Translations under genes and position numbers: made by a program
The notes under the pieces: model-generated
Seen by the model: only the letters and a program-made list of their open reading frames with translations
Database searches by the model: none
Told to the model about the DNA's origin: nothing
Assembly: GCA_964035575.1 (NCBI GenBank)
Contig: OZ037836.1
Location: forward strand, 682,001-746,000
From: Rhynchopus sp. YZ270_cl-10
Lineage: Eukaryota > Euglenozoa > Diplonemea > Diplonemida > Diplonemidae
Direction: 5' to 3'
Length of the DNA: 64,000 bases
Shown here: positions 46,794 to 57,237 of the stretch, one piece after another
Layout: every line of letters starts with the position of its first letter
Numbering within the stretch: the stretch's first letter is position 1

Positions 46794-47200
46794 TTACCCT
46801 ACTGATGGAGAGAGAGCCCCTCGGGCCAGCGTATGTCGACAGCAATATGGGGTAGTACGAGAGGAACTCCCATTTCTAGTCCCTGGTATCTACGGTTTGT
46901 CCGATCGGACAGTGCCGTGATGCTACCACTGGATGGATTATGGCTGAACGCCTCTAAGCCAGAACCCAGTCTAGAGACATACGTGAAATATTTCAGGACA
47001 GACTCCCATTTGCATTGTCCACCCACTAACAGGGAACGTGAGCTGAGGGTTTAGCCTAGACTGTGATATGAAAAGGTCCGGTTGGGGGTCTGCCAGGTCT
47101 TTCCCGTTGCTGCTGAAATATTGGGAGAGACACGGAATGGAACGCAACCCCTGAATCGCTTAATCCGAGCAGAAGTAAGTTTGGGTATGGGTATGTTGCG
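46432..47200 (+). repeat. R6 repeat copy B, carrying a 28S rRNA insert
   Basis: The left part 46432-46617 has the full R6 order (TTGAAATACAAA, GAACAGTGTACCTTGG, CCTACATCCA). The right part starts at ~47070 (GGTCCGGTTGGGGG), matching copy A at 46138 and copy C at ~59190. Between them lies ~440 bp of 28S rRNA that copies A and C lack. Confidence 0.65.
46618..47060 (+). rRNA. Partial 28S (LSU) rRNA, end of domain V and domain VI; rearranged fragment
   Basis: Contains universal core text: ACAGGGATAACTGGCTTGTG, TTTTTGATCCTTCGATGTCG, GGAACGTGAGCTGGGTTTAG, GTAGTACGAGAGGAAC (the sarcin-ricin loop) and GGATTATGGCTGAACGCCTC. The segment starts abruptly inside domain V and ends after ~400 nt. A second copy of the CACCCACTAACAGGGAACGT block follows at ~47020, out of order, so the piece is rearranged. 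It is a stray fragment of rDNA, not a working gene. The core is well conserved, so it is young or was recently copied. Confidence 0.9.
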
Positions 47201-48010
47201 GTACTTTTTGGTACCTTTGTTGGGCTCAAAAAATTTAAAAATACTACAGGTGTCAATAGCTATCTTCACCACACAGGAAAACGGGAAACAAAACAGGGGG
47301 ATGTCTGGGGACAAAAAGAGGTTTCTGTATTGGGGAGGGTGGGAGTGTTTTTCGCTAAAAGGTAGGATTCAAAGTAAAGGAAAATGATGTAAAAAAAAAA
47401 AAACGGGAAACGGAACAGGGGGGAAGGGTTTGTTGGTTGTGCGCTTCCGTCCCGACGTATTGTTTACTCGTACAAAAAGAAAAAGTTTATAAGATGACCC
47501 TAAGCCTCTCGTGCTTAGCCACCTAGAGAAGGATGAAAGTTGAGAGTTGAAAGTCGGAAGTTTAAAGATGAACGATGAACATGCCTTGCGTGCATGTGCA
47601 TCTTTTTAAAAAAGTCGCATTTTTCGTTCGCAAGTACCTCAGTTTTTCAAAAAAAAAGTCACACAAAAGTCGAAGGCAAAAATGAATTTCTTCATTTTTA
47701 AATTGCTTTTTTTATAAATAATAAAAACAATTTATTTATTTTTGGTGTTGTTCATCGAACTGGACAGAGCATAGATGATACGTTTACTATGCATGTAAGG
47801 CAGTTGGTCCAAGTGAAACGAGGTCCAAAAGTCTTACAAGCTGTACAGGTGCCGGTGAGTTAGAACGAGGCACAAAAGTGAACAAAACTTGAGAGAGCAT
47901 TTGTCACCATGGCTGTCTGAGGGAGCGCGTTAAAAAAGATAGTTGTTGCCGAGCGAAGCAAGGTGTTTTTGTTGTTGTTTTTGGAAGAAAAAATAAAAAA
48001 TAAATTGTGC
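47201..48010. other. Intergenic patchwork, no gene
   Basis: R5 pieces at ~47255-47300 and 47402-47450. The CTAAGCctctcgtGCTTAG hairpin is at ~47500-47518. An AT-rich tract follows at 47590-47760. No open frame of interest. Confidence 0.5.
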
Positions 48011-48016
48011 GTTTAG

Positions 48017-48422
48017 CCTTTTACGGACCGGAGGCACTTTTGTGTCGACTTCAAATCACGAAATCTTAACGCACACACTCCGTTGATTCTAAGACATTCA
48101 CAAACCCACGTGAAGAAGGTATCGCTCAGTGTGTTTCGTTTTGTGAACTGTCTAAGCAGCGCATTGCTGGGGACACGTGGAACCACGCGAGCATCGTCAA
48201 CGCCGGTAACGGCGGTCATCGCCTTCTGCGACGCTTTCCGGATACTGTGGTGGGAATTGGTTGTGAAGAAGCCCACGAGGCATGTATGGTACACATGCAA
48301 GAAGACGGGGTTCGTGTCCGGACCCTCTACTGTTGTATGGGCTGTGTAGTAGGTCTTTTTGGACCGATCCCTGCCACCAGTCCCAAAAATCCAAAAAAAA
48401 AATATCAGCGGTCCGTAAAAGG
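48017..48422. mobile_element. 406-bp inverted-repeat element flanked by TAG
   Basis: The left end CCTTTTACGGACCG and right end CGGTCCGTAAAAGG are exact inverted copies, with TTAG outside the left and CTAG outside the right. It contains an R1-like piece (CTTAACGCACACACTCC) at ~48062. Overlapping frames of up to 95 codons on both strands are unlike any known protein. It is probably a non-autonomous DNA element. Confidence 0.7.
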
Positions 48423-49254
48423 CTAGTAAACTTTACTACTCAAAGACAAAAAAAATAAAACAAACAAAATAAGCAAAATAAAACAAAATAAAAGGAGGAG
48501 GGAAAGATGTACCACGATGAGCGCTAAGCCTCATGTTTGCAGTATTGCGTAATGTACATTGAGAAGGACAAGCTTTTGGGAAGGAATGTGAGCATAAAAA
48601 ATAAAAGAGGGAATAAAAAAAAGGAAGTCAAAAGATAGCCCAAATATATTTCTGGTGCGATAGTATTATTAGCTATTTATTGTTGTTTGTTGTTGTCAAC
48701 AATCACCTGCGCGCGCCACCAGAGGGGCCGCAGAGTATGTACTCAATGTTGTCCGAAGCCTTTGTACTCCGGAAGGAATAAACATTCCCCCGAACTACAC
48801 TTAGGAAGGCACAGACACCTCACCTTTCCCCAAAGGGTGTAGCAGGGTCCTTTGCTGAAAGCACAGGACTCTGGCCTGACTTCCGCCGGGATCTCTGCTG
48901 AGGTCCCCCCTTTTTGTGAAAAGATGTCGATAGCATGATTGTCTCTGTGTCCATATTCTACCATTGTTAACTATTGCTAAATTGAGCCCAAAAAAAAAAA
49001 CCCCCCCCATTTTTTCGGGCTCGGATCTGCCTTTTTCTGGGTTTGGGTAGTGAATTTAGGGGTAAATTTTTTTTTGGGGGGCAATTAGCGCCTTCTGTGG
49101 TAACTTTGAGGTTGTCCTTAGCTAAAAAAAAAAGAATCCAAAAAAAATGAAAGCACTGGTGTGCGAAAGATAGACGACCTTCAAGGGGGGTTGATTAATC
49201 GTTTGTTAAATGAAAAAATTGGTTGGTTCTCTCTGTATTGCTTTGGCTTTTTTT
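48423..49254. other. Intergenic, no gene
   Basis: AT-rich and low-complexity (AAATAAAACAAA-type). A hairpin-motif relative lies near 48520. A GC-richer patch at 48700-48960 holds two overlapping short minus frames with no recognised family. Confidence 0.45.
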
Positions 49255-49782
49255 CAACTTACCTTCCTTCACCCCCCTGTAAGGGTAACCGTAGGTGAAG
49301 TAAGGTATAGTATTGAAATCGATGTGGGGGGGGAGTAAAGGGTCAATTTTACAAAACCAGATTTTGAGGAAAATTTTAGCCGAAAATGGGCCCCACGTAT
49401 AAGCAACCGGGCTCATATTTCTCAAAATTTAAGTGGTCAAAAAATTGTCCAATTTTCGAGATTGACCCCACCACTGCACGGGCGGAGCCCAAAAATGCAA
49501 ATAAGGACCCTTTTTAATCAACTTACCTTCCTTCACCCCCCTGTAAGGGTAACCGTAGGTGAAGTAAGGTATAGTATTGAAATCGATGTGGGGGGGGAGT
49601 AAAGGGTCAATTTTACAAAACCAGATTTTGAGGAAAATTTTAGCCGAAAATGGGCCCCACGTATAAGGAACCGGGCTCATATTTCTCAAAATTTAAGTGG
49701 TCAAAAAATTGTCCAATTTTCGAGATTGACCCCACCACTGCACGGGCGGAGCCCAAAAATGCAAATAAGGACCCTTTTTAAT
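49255..49782. repeat. 264-bp tandem duplication
   Basis: Units 49255-49518 and 49519-49782 are almost identical (CAACTTACCTTCCTTC to GGACCCTTTTTAAT). The core 'CCAATTTTCGAGATTGACCC' with 'AAATGGGCCCCACGTAT' also occurs at 57772-57865 inside another element, so the unit belongs to a wider family. Confidence 0.85.
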
Positions 49783-50597
49783 TTGTTCTCTTGAAATGTG
49801 TAATTTCATGTTTTCGCGAAAAAAATAACAACTGATCCTACAAGGGTTGAAGGAAGCTGGTTGAAAACGACAATAACAACAAGAACAACTAATTGCTAAG
49901 AAAAAAGCGGGGTGTGCTGTGGAAAACTCCGCACGATTTTCGAAACCACCGTAGCATCCTGGCGATTTGCTGGAGGTGGTGATGCGCCTGGTGTGATCGA
50001 TGAAAGAGAACCTCTTCATCCCAAAGTGCCCTAACGTCCCTAATGGTAATTCTGCAAGGCTGCTGAGTGAAACAGACAGTTCCCGTCTCCTCTATATCCG
50101 CTTGAGCTCACTGATGCGTCCCCCATTGCGTGACTGCTTCTCCTCCTTCATCCAACAGAGTCAGCGAATGCCAGAGCACAGTTGGTGGCACCGTCGATGG
50201 CGTCATTTGAACGGGTGCATTTCTGAGCTTTGCGACGTCCAGATGACGGCGTAGCTTCCTGTGGGGGTGGCACTACCAGATTCGGAGCAGCAGACCGCAC
50301 TGTGGTTTCCCAAAATTTCGTCAACACCGTTCCCGAATTAGCGAGGAGCTTGGGGGTAAAAAAAAGAGAAAAAAAATGGGTCAAATACGAGAGGGTCCCT
50401 CCTCTGTGCAGCCTTGGAGAACCAAGGGGAAAAAAGCCCGTAAAAATTTTTTTTTTGGAAAAACCGGGACCGAGGACCGAAGTTAGCAATAGGTAGGTGG
50501 ATCGTTTATGGTGTGTGTTGATTTGATTTGTGTAGCTGCCATTCAGACAGATCTTCACTCAAACACTTTTAAAAAAAAATGTGTGTGGGACTCTTCA
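49783..50597. other. Intergenic, no gene supported
   Basis: Some mixed-composition DNA at 50000-50300, with short overlapping frames on both strands and no recognised family. Low-complexity A/G runs lie at 50350-50460. Confidence 0.4.
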
Positions 50598-50717
50598 GTA
50601 CACAACGGTGAAGTAAATGACTTGACTTGTAGTTTTCCTTTGTGATTTCATCGTTATAAGCCAACGGTGAAAACCACAAATATAAACCACAAGTCATTTG
50701 TTTCACCGTCGTGTAGA
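50598..50717. repeat. 120-bp imperfect inverted repeat
   Basis: CACAACGGTGAAGTAAATGA at the left pairs with TCATTTGTTTCACCGTCGTG at the right. It could be a short MITE or a foldback end. The following 50718-51130 shows no gene, only A-rich runs. Confidence 0.55.
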
Positions 50718-51134
50718 ACAAGGGCCACCTGCACTCAGGGATTTCGCTTTATCTTCATGATCCAGAAATTGACGCAGTGTGCACTATGCTAGAAAGCATC
50801 CCGCTCGCGCGTCTTCTGGAGGGCAGGGTTTTTATTGTAGAGCTAAGGTTTGTGTTGGTGTAAGTTGGTGTGCTACCTTGAGCAAAAAGAAAAAAACAAA
50901 AAAAAAACAAAAAACGAAACAAACTATAAATCCGCCAACTGATTAAATGACAACTTGACAAAAATAACACACAAAAGAAAAGGACAGATGGGGCGGAAGG
51001 GGCGATTCGCGCTTCTTGCATACTTTGTGCACCCCAACAATGACCCCGCCATGCAGCCACATCAACAAAATGAAATACCCCCCAGGCCTCAGCCTAACTG
51101 GGGGGTAGGCAGGCCAACACGGATTAGGGGTGGT

Positions 51135-51137
<3 letters not shown>

Positions 51138-51170
<33 letters not shown>
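51138..51170. repeat. Poly-C run at the left edge of the CTAG element chain
   Basis: More than 30 consecutive C directly before the CTAG at 51170-51173. G or C homopolymers lie against most element ends in this cluster (53270-53281, 54709-54726, 44786-44803). Confidence 0.8.
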
Positions 51171-51173
51171 TAG

Positions 51174-52077
51174 GCATAGGTGCCCGGCGAGTTAAAACAA
51201 CTCGGCAACTCGCCCAAATTCGCCCAACAACTCGCCCATTTTTTTTTGGGCGAGTTGTTTTTTTTTGGCATTTTTTATACACAGGTACACAGGTACACAG
51301 GTACACAGGTACACAGGTACACAGGTACACAGGTACACAGGTACACAGGTACACAGGTACACAGGTACACAGGTACACAGGTGCACAGGTACACCACATC
51401 ACATTTTATCTTGTGCATCTCAGCTTGAACGACTCTTTGCCGCTTCACAGCTGGTCTGTGAATGTGCGCTTTGGGTGGTTTTGTATGCTTTGTATCCCAA
51501 GGGAAGTCGTCGCCCAAAGCATTTTGACTGAACGTGCGAACGTTGTGAACCTGTAATCGATAGCAGACAGGAAAAGAGGATGAGCAGGCGGCGCCTGCCC
51601 GACCTGTGTGAAGTGAATCAGTGATTGCCTGACGGATGTCTGGGGAACCGTGTGTTCTGTGTGGGTAGCCATGTACGGAGTATATCCCATTCCCCCCAGC
51701 AATTACCAAAAACCGTGAGTGTGCACGGTGACCCATGGACCACCACGACCTAGTTACCACCTATGACTAGTCATATGACAAGGTGCATGTAATGAGTGGC
51801 GTTTGGCCTTAGCCCTGGTTGTTTTTCTTGAGATCATGTGTTGTACCAACGTTACATGTGTGTAACCTTACAACGTCCCCTCCCATCCCTGTATGTTTTT
51901 GCCTGTAAAAATGGGCGAGTTGTGGCCGAGTTGTGGTCGAGTTGTGCCGAGTATAGGGCGAGTTGTGCCGAGTATAGGGCGAGTTGTGGCCGAGTTGTGC
52001 GAGTTTTGGGCGAGTTGTTTGGTAAAATCGTGGAGTTCGGACAACTCGCCCAAAAACGACTCGGCCGGCACCTATGC
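51174..52077. mobile_element. Inverted-repeat element E4, 904 bp, CTAG on both sides
   Basis: The ends are GCATAGGTGCC and GGCACCTATGC, followed inward by GGCGAGT/ACTCGCC-type iterons that recur at both ends. It carries an (ACACAGGT)n tract at 51279-51392 and unique DNA at 51393-51850. No convincing gene is present; frames through the tract simply translate the 8-bp repeat. CTAG is at 51170-51173 and 52078-52081. Confidence 0.8.
51279..51392. repeat. 8-bp satellite (ACACAGGT)n, ~14 copies
   Basis: Near-perfect tandem array inside E4. The same 8-bp unit forms an array at 58451-58579 in an unrelated inverted-repeat setting. Confidence 0.9.
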
Positions 52078-52081
52078 CTAG

Positions 52082-53265
52082 GTGGGGGCAAAACCCCTAT
52101 TTTTTTGAGGCATTTTGACTTTTTTGGACTTCCGCGCAAAGTACGTACAAACCACCCCTCATACCCACCCAGAAATGGGTCAGAAACACCCTGTGACCCG
52201 AAAATCCATGCTAAGGGCGACTCAGAATATGAAAAAATGCAAAAAAATAGTGAAAAAGTGGCCTTTTGACGGTTTTGGCCATGTTGGGTAAAATGGCCAT
52301 TTTTGGACAAAAAAATCAAAAAAACAGCAAAATTTCGACGTCATGACAGCTGCTTGGGCACAAACCTACCCCAGGGAGGTCCTGTGAGTCCATTCCGACC
52401 TGTTTTGGACACTTTAGGTACTTTTTTTGGCCGTTTTTTGGTGTTTTTAGGTCAAAAAATACCCTGGACTTTACCCTGGACGTCCCTGGGCCGCGACTTG
52501 CGCCCTGCTTTTGGACCCACTCTGGGCCAAAAAATGGGTGAAAACCCCCGAAAAAGCACTCCGGGAACCCAGATAGTTCCAAATATCCACTAGAAACCCA
52601 CCCAAACACCTCAAAAACATGCCAGAAAAATATTTTCAAAAACACACTTTTTTCAAAAAGTTCATCTGGGCAGGTTCCATAATAACTTATTTGAAAAAGT
52701 GTGTTTTTAAAAATATTTTTCTGGCATGTTTTTGAGGTGTTTGGGTGGGTTTCTGGTGGATATTTGGAACTATCTGGGTTCCCGGAGTGCTTTTTCGGGG
52801 GTTTTCACCCATTTTTTGGCCCAGAGTGGGTCCAAAAGCAGGGCGCAAGTCGCGGCCCAGGGACGTCCAGGGTAAAGTCCAGGGTATTTTTTGACCTAAA
52901 AACACCAAAAAACGGCCAAAAAAAGTACCTAAAGTGTCCAAAACAGGTCGGAATGGACTCACAGGACCTCCCTGGGGTAGGTTTGTGCCCAAGCAGCTGT
53001 CATGACGTCGAAATTTTGCTGTTTTTTTGATTTTTTTGTCCAAAAATGGCCATTTTACCCAACATGGCCAAAACCGTCAAAAGGCCACTTTTTCACTATT
53101 TTTTTGCATTTTTTCATATTCTGAGTCGCCCTTAGCATGGATTTTCGGGTCACAGGGTGTTTCTGACCCATTTCTGGGTGGGTATGAGGGGTGGTTTGTG
53201 GGTACTTTGCGCGGAAGTCCAAAAAAGTCAAAATGCCTCACCCGTCCTGAAGGTTTTGCCCCCAC
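52082..53265. mobile_element. Foldback element FB2, 1184 bp
   Basis: Arms of ~570 bp are inverted copies around a short spacer near 52655-52695. The ends are GTGGGGGCAAAACC and GGTTTTGCCCCCAC with CTAG outside (52078-52081 and 53266-53269). The arms share blocks in the same order with FB1, e.g. CCTGTGAGTCCATTCC, CCTGTTTTGGACA and TGGTGTTTTTAGGTC, though otherwise diverged. No gene: frames of ~110 codons are mirrored in both arms. Confidence 0.85.
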
Positions 53266-53285
53266 CTAGGGGGGGGGGGGGTTAG

Positions 53286-53885
53286 GGGGGGTCAAATGGG
53301 TGATACAAACCCACTTTTTTCAGTTTTTGATAAAAACGCATTTCTAAGTGAATCTGACCCGAAAATGTGACACATATCGTGTGGAAAACTGTTTGTCGGT
53401 CGGTTTTGACCCATTTTTCGGGCCCAGGAGGTGCTAAAACGTGAAAATTGAAAAATTGCCCATGATTGGTACCCCACGTTAAGTCGTTAAGGATTTCCTT
53501 AACGATTTCCTTAACGATTTTCCAATTTTTGACTATTTTTGCATATTTTCACACGGAACTGCCCAAAATTAGAGAGTTTTGCCCCGAAAACAGGGTATCG
53601 TCAATTTTTGAGCAAAAAAATCGCAAAAGAAATGAAAAAAATCGGAATTTAACTCCTTAAGGAATTGGTGGGGCTGGTACCAATAATGGGTAAATTTTTT
53701 TTTTTTTTGGAATTTCACCATTCGGGGTGCATGTGATCCCCCTCTGGCGTGAAAACCACCCCCCACGATGTTTTTGAGAGGTTCTTGGTCAAAATTTCTA
53801 CTCAATCATCCAAAATAATGCGTTTTTATCAAAAACTCGAAAAAATGACGTTTGTATCGTTTTTTTTAAGTGCATTTGACCCCCC
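53286..53885. mobile_element. Inverted-repeat element FB3, 600 bp
   Basis: The ends GGGGGGTCAAATG and CATTTGACCCCCC are exact inverted copies, with TTAG left (53282-53285) and CTAG right (53886-53889). Pairing continues inward with gaps (GTTTTTGATAAAAACGCATT and its complement; TTGGTACC near both inner sides). No gene is present. Confidence 0.75.
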
Positions 53886-53889
53886 CTAG

Positions 53890-54706
53890 GCATACTGTGC
53901 GGGCGAGTAAAAAAAACTCGCCTACTCGCCAAAAACTCGCCTAAAACTCGCCTATTTTTGGGGGGCGAGTTTTGGCGAGTTTTTTTTTTTTGGTAGGGAT
54001 TTTACCTTGGGAAAAGTGTACACACGAAAATATGAGGGAAATTTGAGTTTTGAAGAGAAAATTTTTTTCGTTCCACTTGAACAAGACCTCTACAGTTTGC
54101 TTTGTAGGCTTCCACAACCAGTACCACCAGTCCAGCTGTAGCTTCTGCGGATCCATGAAGCTTGCACAGATGGGTGCGATGTAGTCGTGGGGGTGGCCTG
54201 CAGGGTTGCCATTTACCGGCATGGCGAGGACATTGTTGTATAGCGAGTGTAGCCCCGGCTCATGTCTTCGTCATCCTCCGGATTGTAGCACGTCTTGTCC
54301 CCCGGGATCTATGGCACGCTTGGATCTTCCCCTGGAGCAAATGTTTACATACATGCCTGTCAGCCACTGCCGTGACATGGTTGCCTTTAGACGTACAAGT
54401 GACACAATTTCAATTTTTTTGTGTGTTTTCGAGTGGCATGTTGTCATCAGTCACCCCCGCCCTCCATTTTCACATCCTGGTGCACATTTTCACCCCCAAG
54501 GTGCGTATGTGCACCAGGATTTGCACCCAAATTGGGGCGAGTTTAGGCGAGTTTAGGCGAGTTTTTGGCGAGTTTAGGCGAGTTTTGGCGAGTTTTTGGC
54601 GAGTTTTGGCGAGTAATGGGCGAGTAGGGCGAGTTTTTGGCGAGTTTTTCCTGAAAATCAGGAAAACGAAAAACTCGCCTAAAAACGGCTCGCCTGCACA
54701 GTATGC
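53890..54706. mobile_element. Inverted-repeat element E5, 817 bp, CTAG on both sides
   Basis: The ends are GCATACTGTGC and GCACAGTATGC, with GGCGAGTTT iterons at both sides (a dense series at ~54533-54645). It shares end design with E4 (GCATA..., then GGCGAGT), so both are probably moved by one transposase. Unique DNA at 54030-54430 has short frames but no recognised protein. CTAG is at 53886-53889 and 54707-54710. Confidence 0.8.
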
Positions 54707-54782
54707 CTAGGGGGGGGGGGGGGGGGTACCACCCACCCCCCAAGGCCAACATCGGCCGAAAAATTACCCAGAGGCCTGATAC

Positions 54783-55132
54783 CCCCCCTTCTTTATTTAT
54801 TCGTTGTTTGTTGTTTGTTGATCGCATCCATCCTTTACGGGTTTGCGGGTTTGCGGAAAACCCACGTCCTGAAGTACGGGGGAGAGGTGGAGCACAAAAG
54901 GGGGGAAGGGGAAACGGTAAGACTCATGGCAACCGAAGAAAGCATCTTTCATTTCCAGACGTATTGCATACTCGTACAAAAGTGATTTTTTTTTTTTATA
55001 TAAATTTTTTGTTGTTGTTGAACGAAATTTGTCAAAAGGCCTCTGTGTGGCGCAACTGATCATGAATCAAAAATGAAATACCCCCCCTTCTTTATTCGTT
55101 GTTTGTTGTTTGTTGATCGCATCCATCCCAAC
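54783..55132. repeat. Pair of ~48-bp direct repeats ~300 bp apart
   Basis: CCCCCCTTCTTTATT... GTTGATCGCATCCATCC occurs at 54783-54832 and 55081-55129. The DNA between (54833-55080) has no recognised gene. Bases 55133-55296 are also unassigned. Confidence 0.65.
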
Positions 55133-55296
55133 GTTGTTTTTGTTCTCGGGTGTTCAAATCACCTATCTCTTCAGGGACAGGGCTAAATAAAGGGTGGAAC
55201 TAGGATTCGGTCTCACTAACCGGATTTTGCCCCTAAAACCCGGTCCATGAATGCATAGTATGCCATGTGTTTTTTGTTTTTGTTTTCAATTTCCAT

Positions 55297-55815
55297 GGTA
55301 TACAGAAGAGCTTAACTAAGAAGTAGGGGATTTTCCCAAAACCCCCCATCGTCTTATCTTAGGAAATGCTTTATGTTTTATGGAAGATCTTAATGAAAAA
55401 ACCACCTTAAAAACTAAGATCGTGAGATGGTGAAAACTCACCCCCTGAACAATTTTCATATTTTAAAAACTCGCCTCTTTGGTGCAATGTTGTTCAACTC
55501 GAAACTAGCTTTATTTGAAAGATCGGGAATCTGATCCAGAAAATATATTTTGGCCCGGCTTGCGGACTTGGCTCGCGAACCTTGATTCGCAATAGCCAAG
55601 TTGGCCAAAAGTCCCAAAAGTCCCAACTCTTGTACGGTCCAGCCCCTGTACAATGACGGTATATTTCGTTGGTTGGTACCTTCTCTCCATGCAGTAAGGC
55701 ATTGTCTACTAGGGCTTTTTCATTGTTTTGCGAACCTTTCGCTCGCGAAACCCACACAAAAACCAAAATCTTAAAGAACACGGTTTTCTTCCATATCTGC
55801 TAGATCTTCTGCATA
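55297..55815. mobile_element. CATG-flanked MITE relative, enlarged by inserted DNA
   Basis: The left end (CATG then GTATACAGAAGAGCTTAACT) and right end (AGATCTTCTGCATACCATG at ~55803-55821) match the element at 25545-25739, but ~320 bp of other sequence (55480-55790) separates the halves. The insert reads as non-coding. Confidence 0.5.
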
Positions 55816-55821
55816 CCATGA

Positions 55822-56344
55822 AAACATTGCATATTCTCTGAAATTCTCTGTTTTGAAAAAAGAAAGAAGAGTCGTTGAAATGTGCTGAAAGCAAGAGGCA
55901 GTACCAGTGGCGCGGCTACCGATAATTACCGCGTAGTCAGCGTCACGCCTTCCCCGGTAGGTTCCAGTGAAAAGAGAAAAAAAAAGGAAAGAAAGAGTCC
56001 TTCTTATGTGCTAAAACACGGTCTCAGTCTTCGAAGAAATGTCTATTTTTTTTTCACCGGTAAATAATACATTCTATTATACTCCTTTTTCCCAAATGCG
56101 GAAAAGATTTTACTTTTTTATTTTGTCCCAGTAAAAGCAAGGAAACCATTGCACATTTTGGGATTGTTTTTAATGAAAAAATCTTGAGAGCGGGCATCGA
56201 AGAAAATAATGTGTGCACGCTATCCTAAACAAACAATAAGAAAGAAGAACAAAACAAACAAAACAAAAAAAAAAGAATAGTTATTGCTGCAGGCACCTCC
56301 GATTGACCAACCATCCGGATGAAAGCACAACAAAAATCAAAACT
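55822..56344. other. Intergenic, no gene
   Basis: AT-rich with A and T runs. No repeat family or open frame of interest was recognised. Confidence 0.45.
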
Positions 56345-56506
56345 GAGGTGATCCAGCGCACACTTTTCCACACCGTGAAAACGTGTGAAACCAAGGTGAA
56401 AATGTGTGAAACCAAGTGAAAACATGTGAAACCATGTGGGGGTGGCATCAAAACAAAAAACGCGGACAATGTCCGCGTTTTTGGGGGGGGAGGGGGGCGG
56501 GGCTGC

Positions 56507-57137
56507 AAGTATACGTATTATACGTATAATACGTTCCAACGTATATATACGTTCGGCTGGGGGAGGAAAAAGCTAAATATACGTTACCTATACGTTGCCC
56601 TTTGTTGTACTGTACCAGTCCCCTATGCGACGGGGGTTATCCCGGAATAAGCGCACTTCGAGAACGGCATCTCCAAGTGCCCGGGTCTCACCCTCTCCAC
56701 AAAAACGGAAGAGGAACACACACAGTGGCTTGAGGAGTTGGGGAGCAGCAGTGCACCGGCAGCAGAAGAAGGCGAAGACCTCCGCAAAGGGGGCAAAAGA
56801 GGTTGTCACCGGGCCTCTTGACGCTCATGTGCAGAGAACAATGATGGGTGCCCGCGTGATTGCCTCATGGTTGTTCTACACAGGACAACCCTGGACACCT
56901 CCTCTTCTGAGAGGATTCAGGAGATGATCGACACCGTGCGTCGGTTGCCGCCGCAGGCGGAGTACAAGGTGCCCCGACGGGACAAAGTCTCGGGGGGTTT
57001 GCTCGATGATGAGCACCACCGCTTTTTTGCTGTAGGAAATGGGTGCAACGTATAGATAGCGTATAACGTATATTTGAACGTATATATACGTAGCGTATAT
57101 ATACGTTCAAAAAGTGCCCGAGGTACGTATATATACA
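56507..57137. mobile_element. Nested element with TATACGTA-rich ends
   Basis: Both ends are built of GTATAC/TATACGTA units in inverted arrangement (56508-56590 and 57050-57135). The GC-richer interior holds two plus-strand frames: 56595-56927 (110 codons, basic) and 56867-57055 (62 codons, ERIQEMIDTVRRLPPQAEYK). They overlap in different frames and could be the remains of one gene. The family is unknown. Confidence 0.5.
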
Positions 57138-57237
57138 GCCCCGGGAGGGGGGGGGTCTGAAATTCCAGAAAACGCGGACATTTTGGGGTTTTTTTTTCCT
57201 CGAAAATTTTTTTCTTCACTGGGGTCGTACACGATTT

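Noticed and set aside
51260-51760. Proteins reading HRYTGTQV or CVPVYLCT across the 8-bp satellites (also 58373-58609)
   Set aside because: Pure translation of (ACACAGGT)n on either strand.
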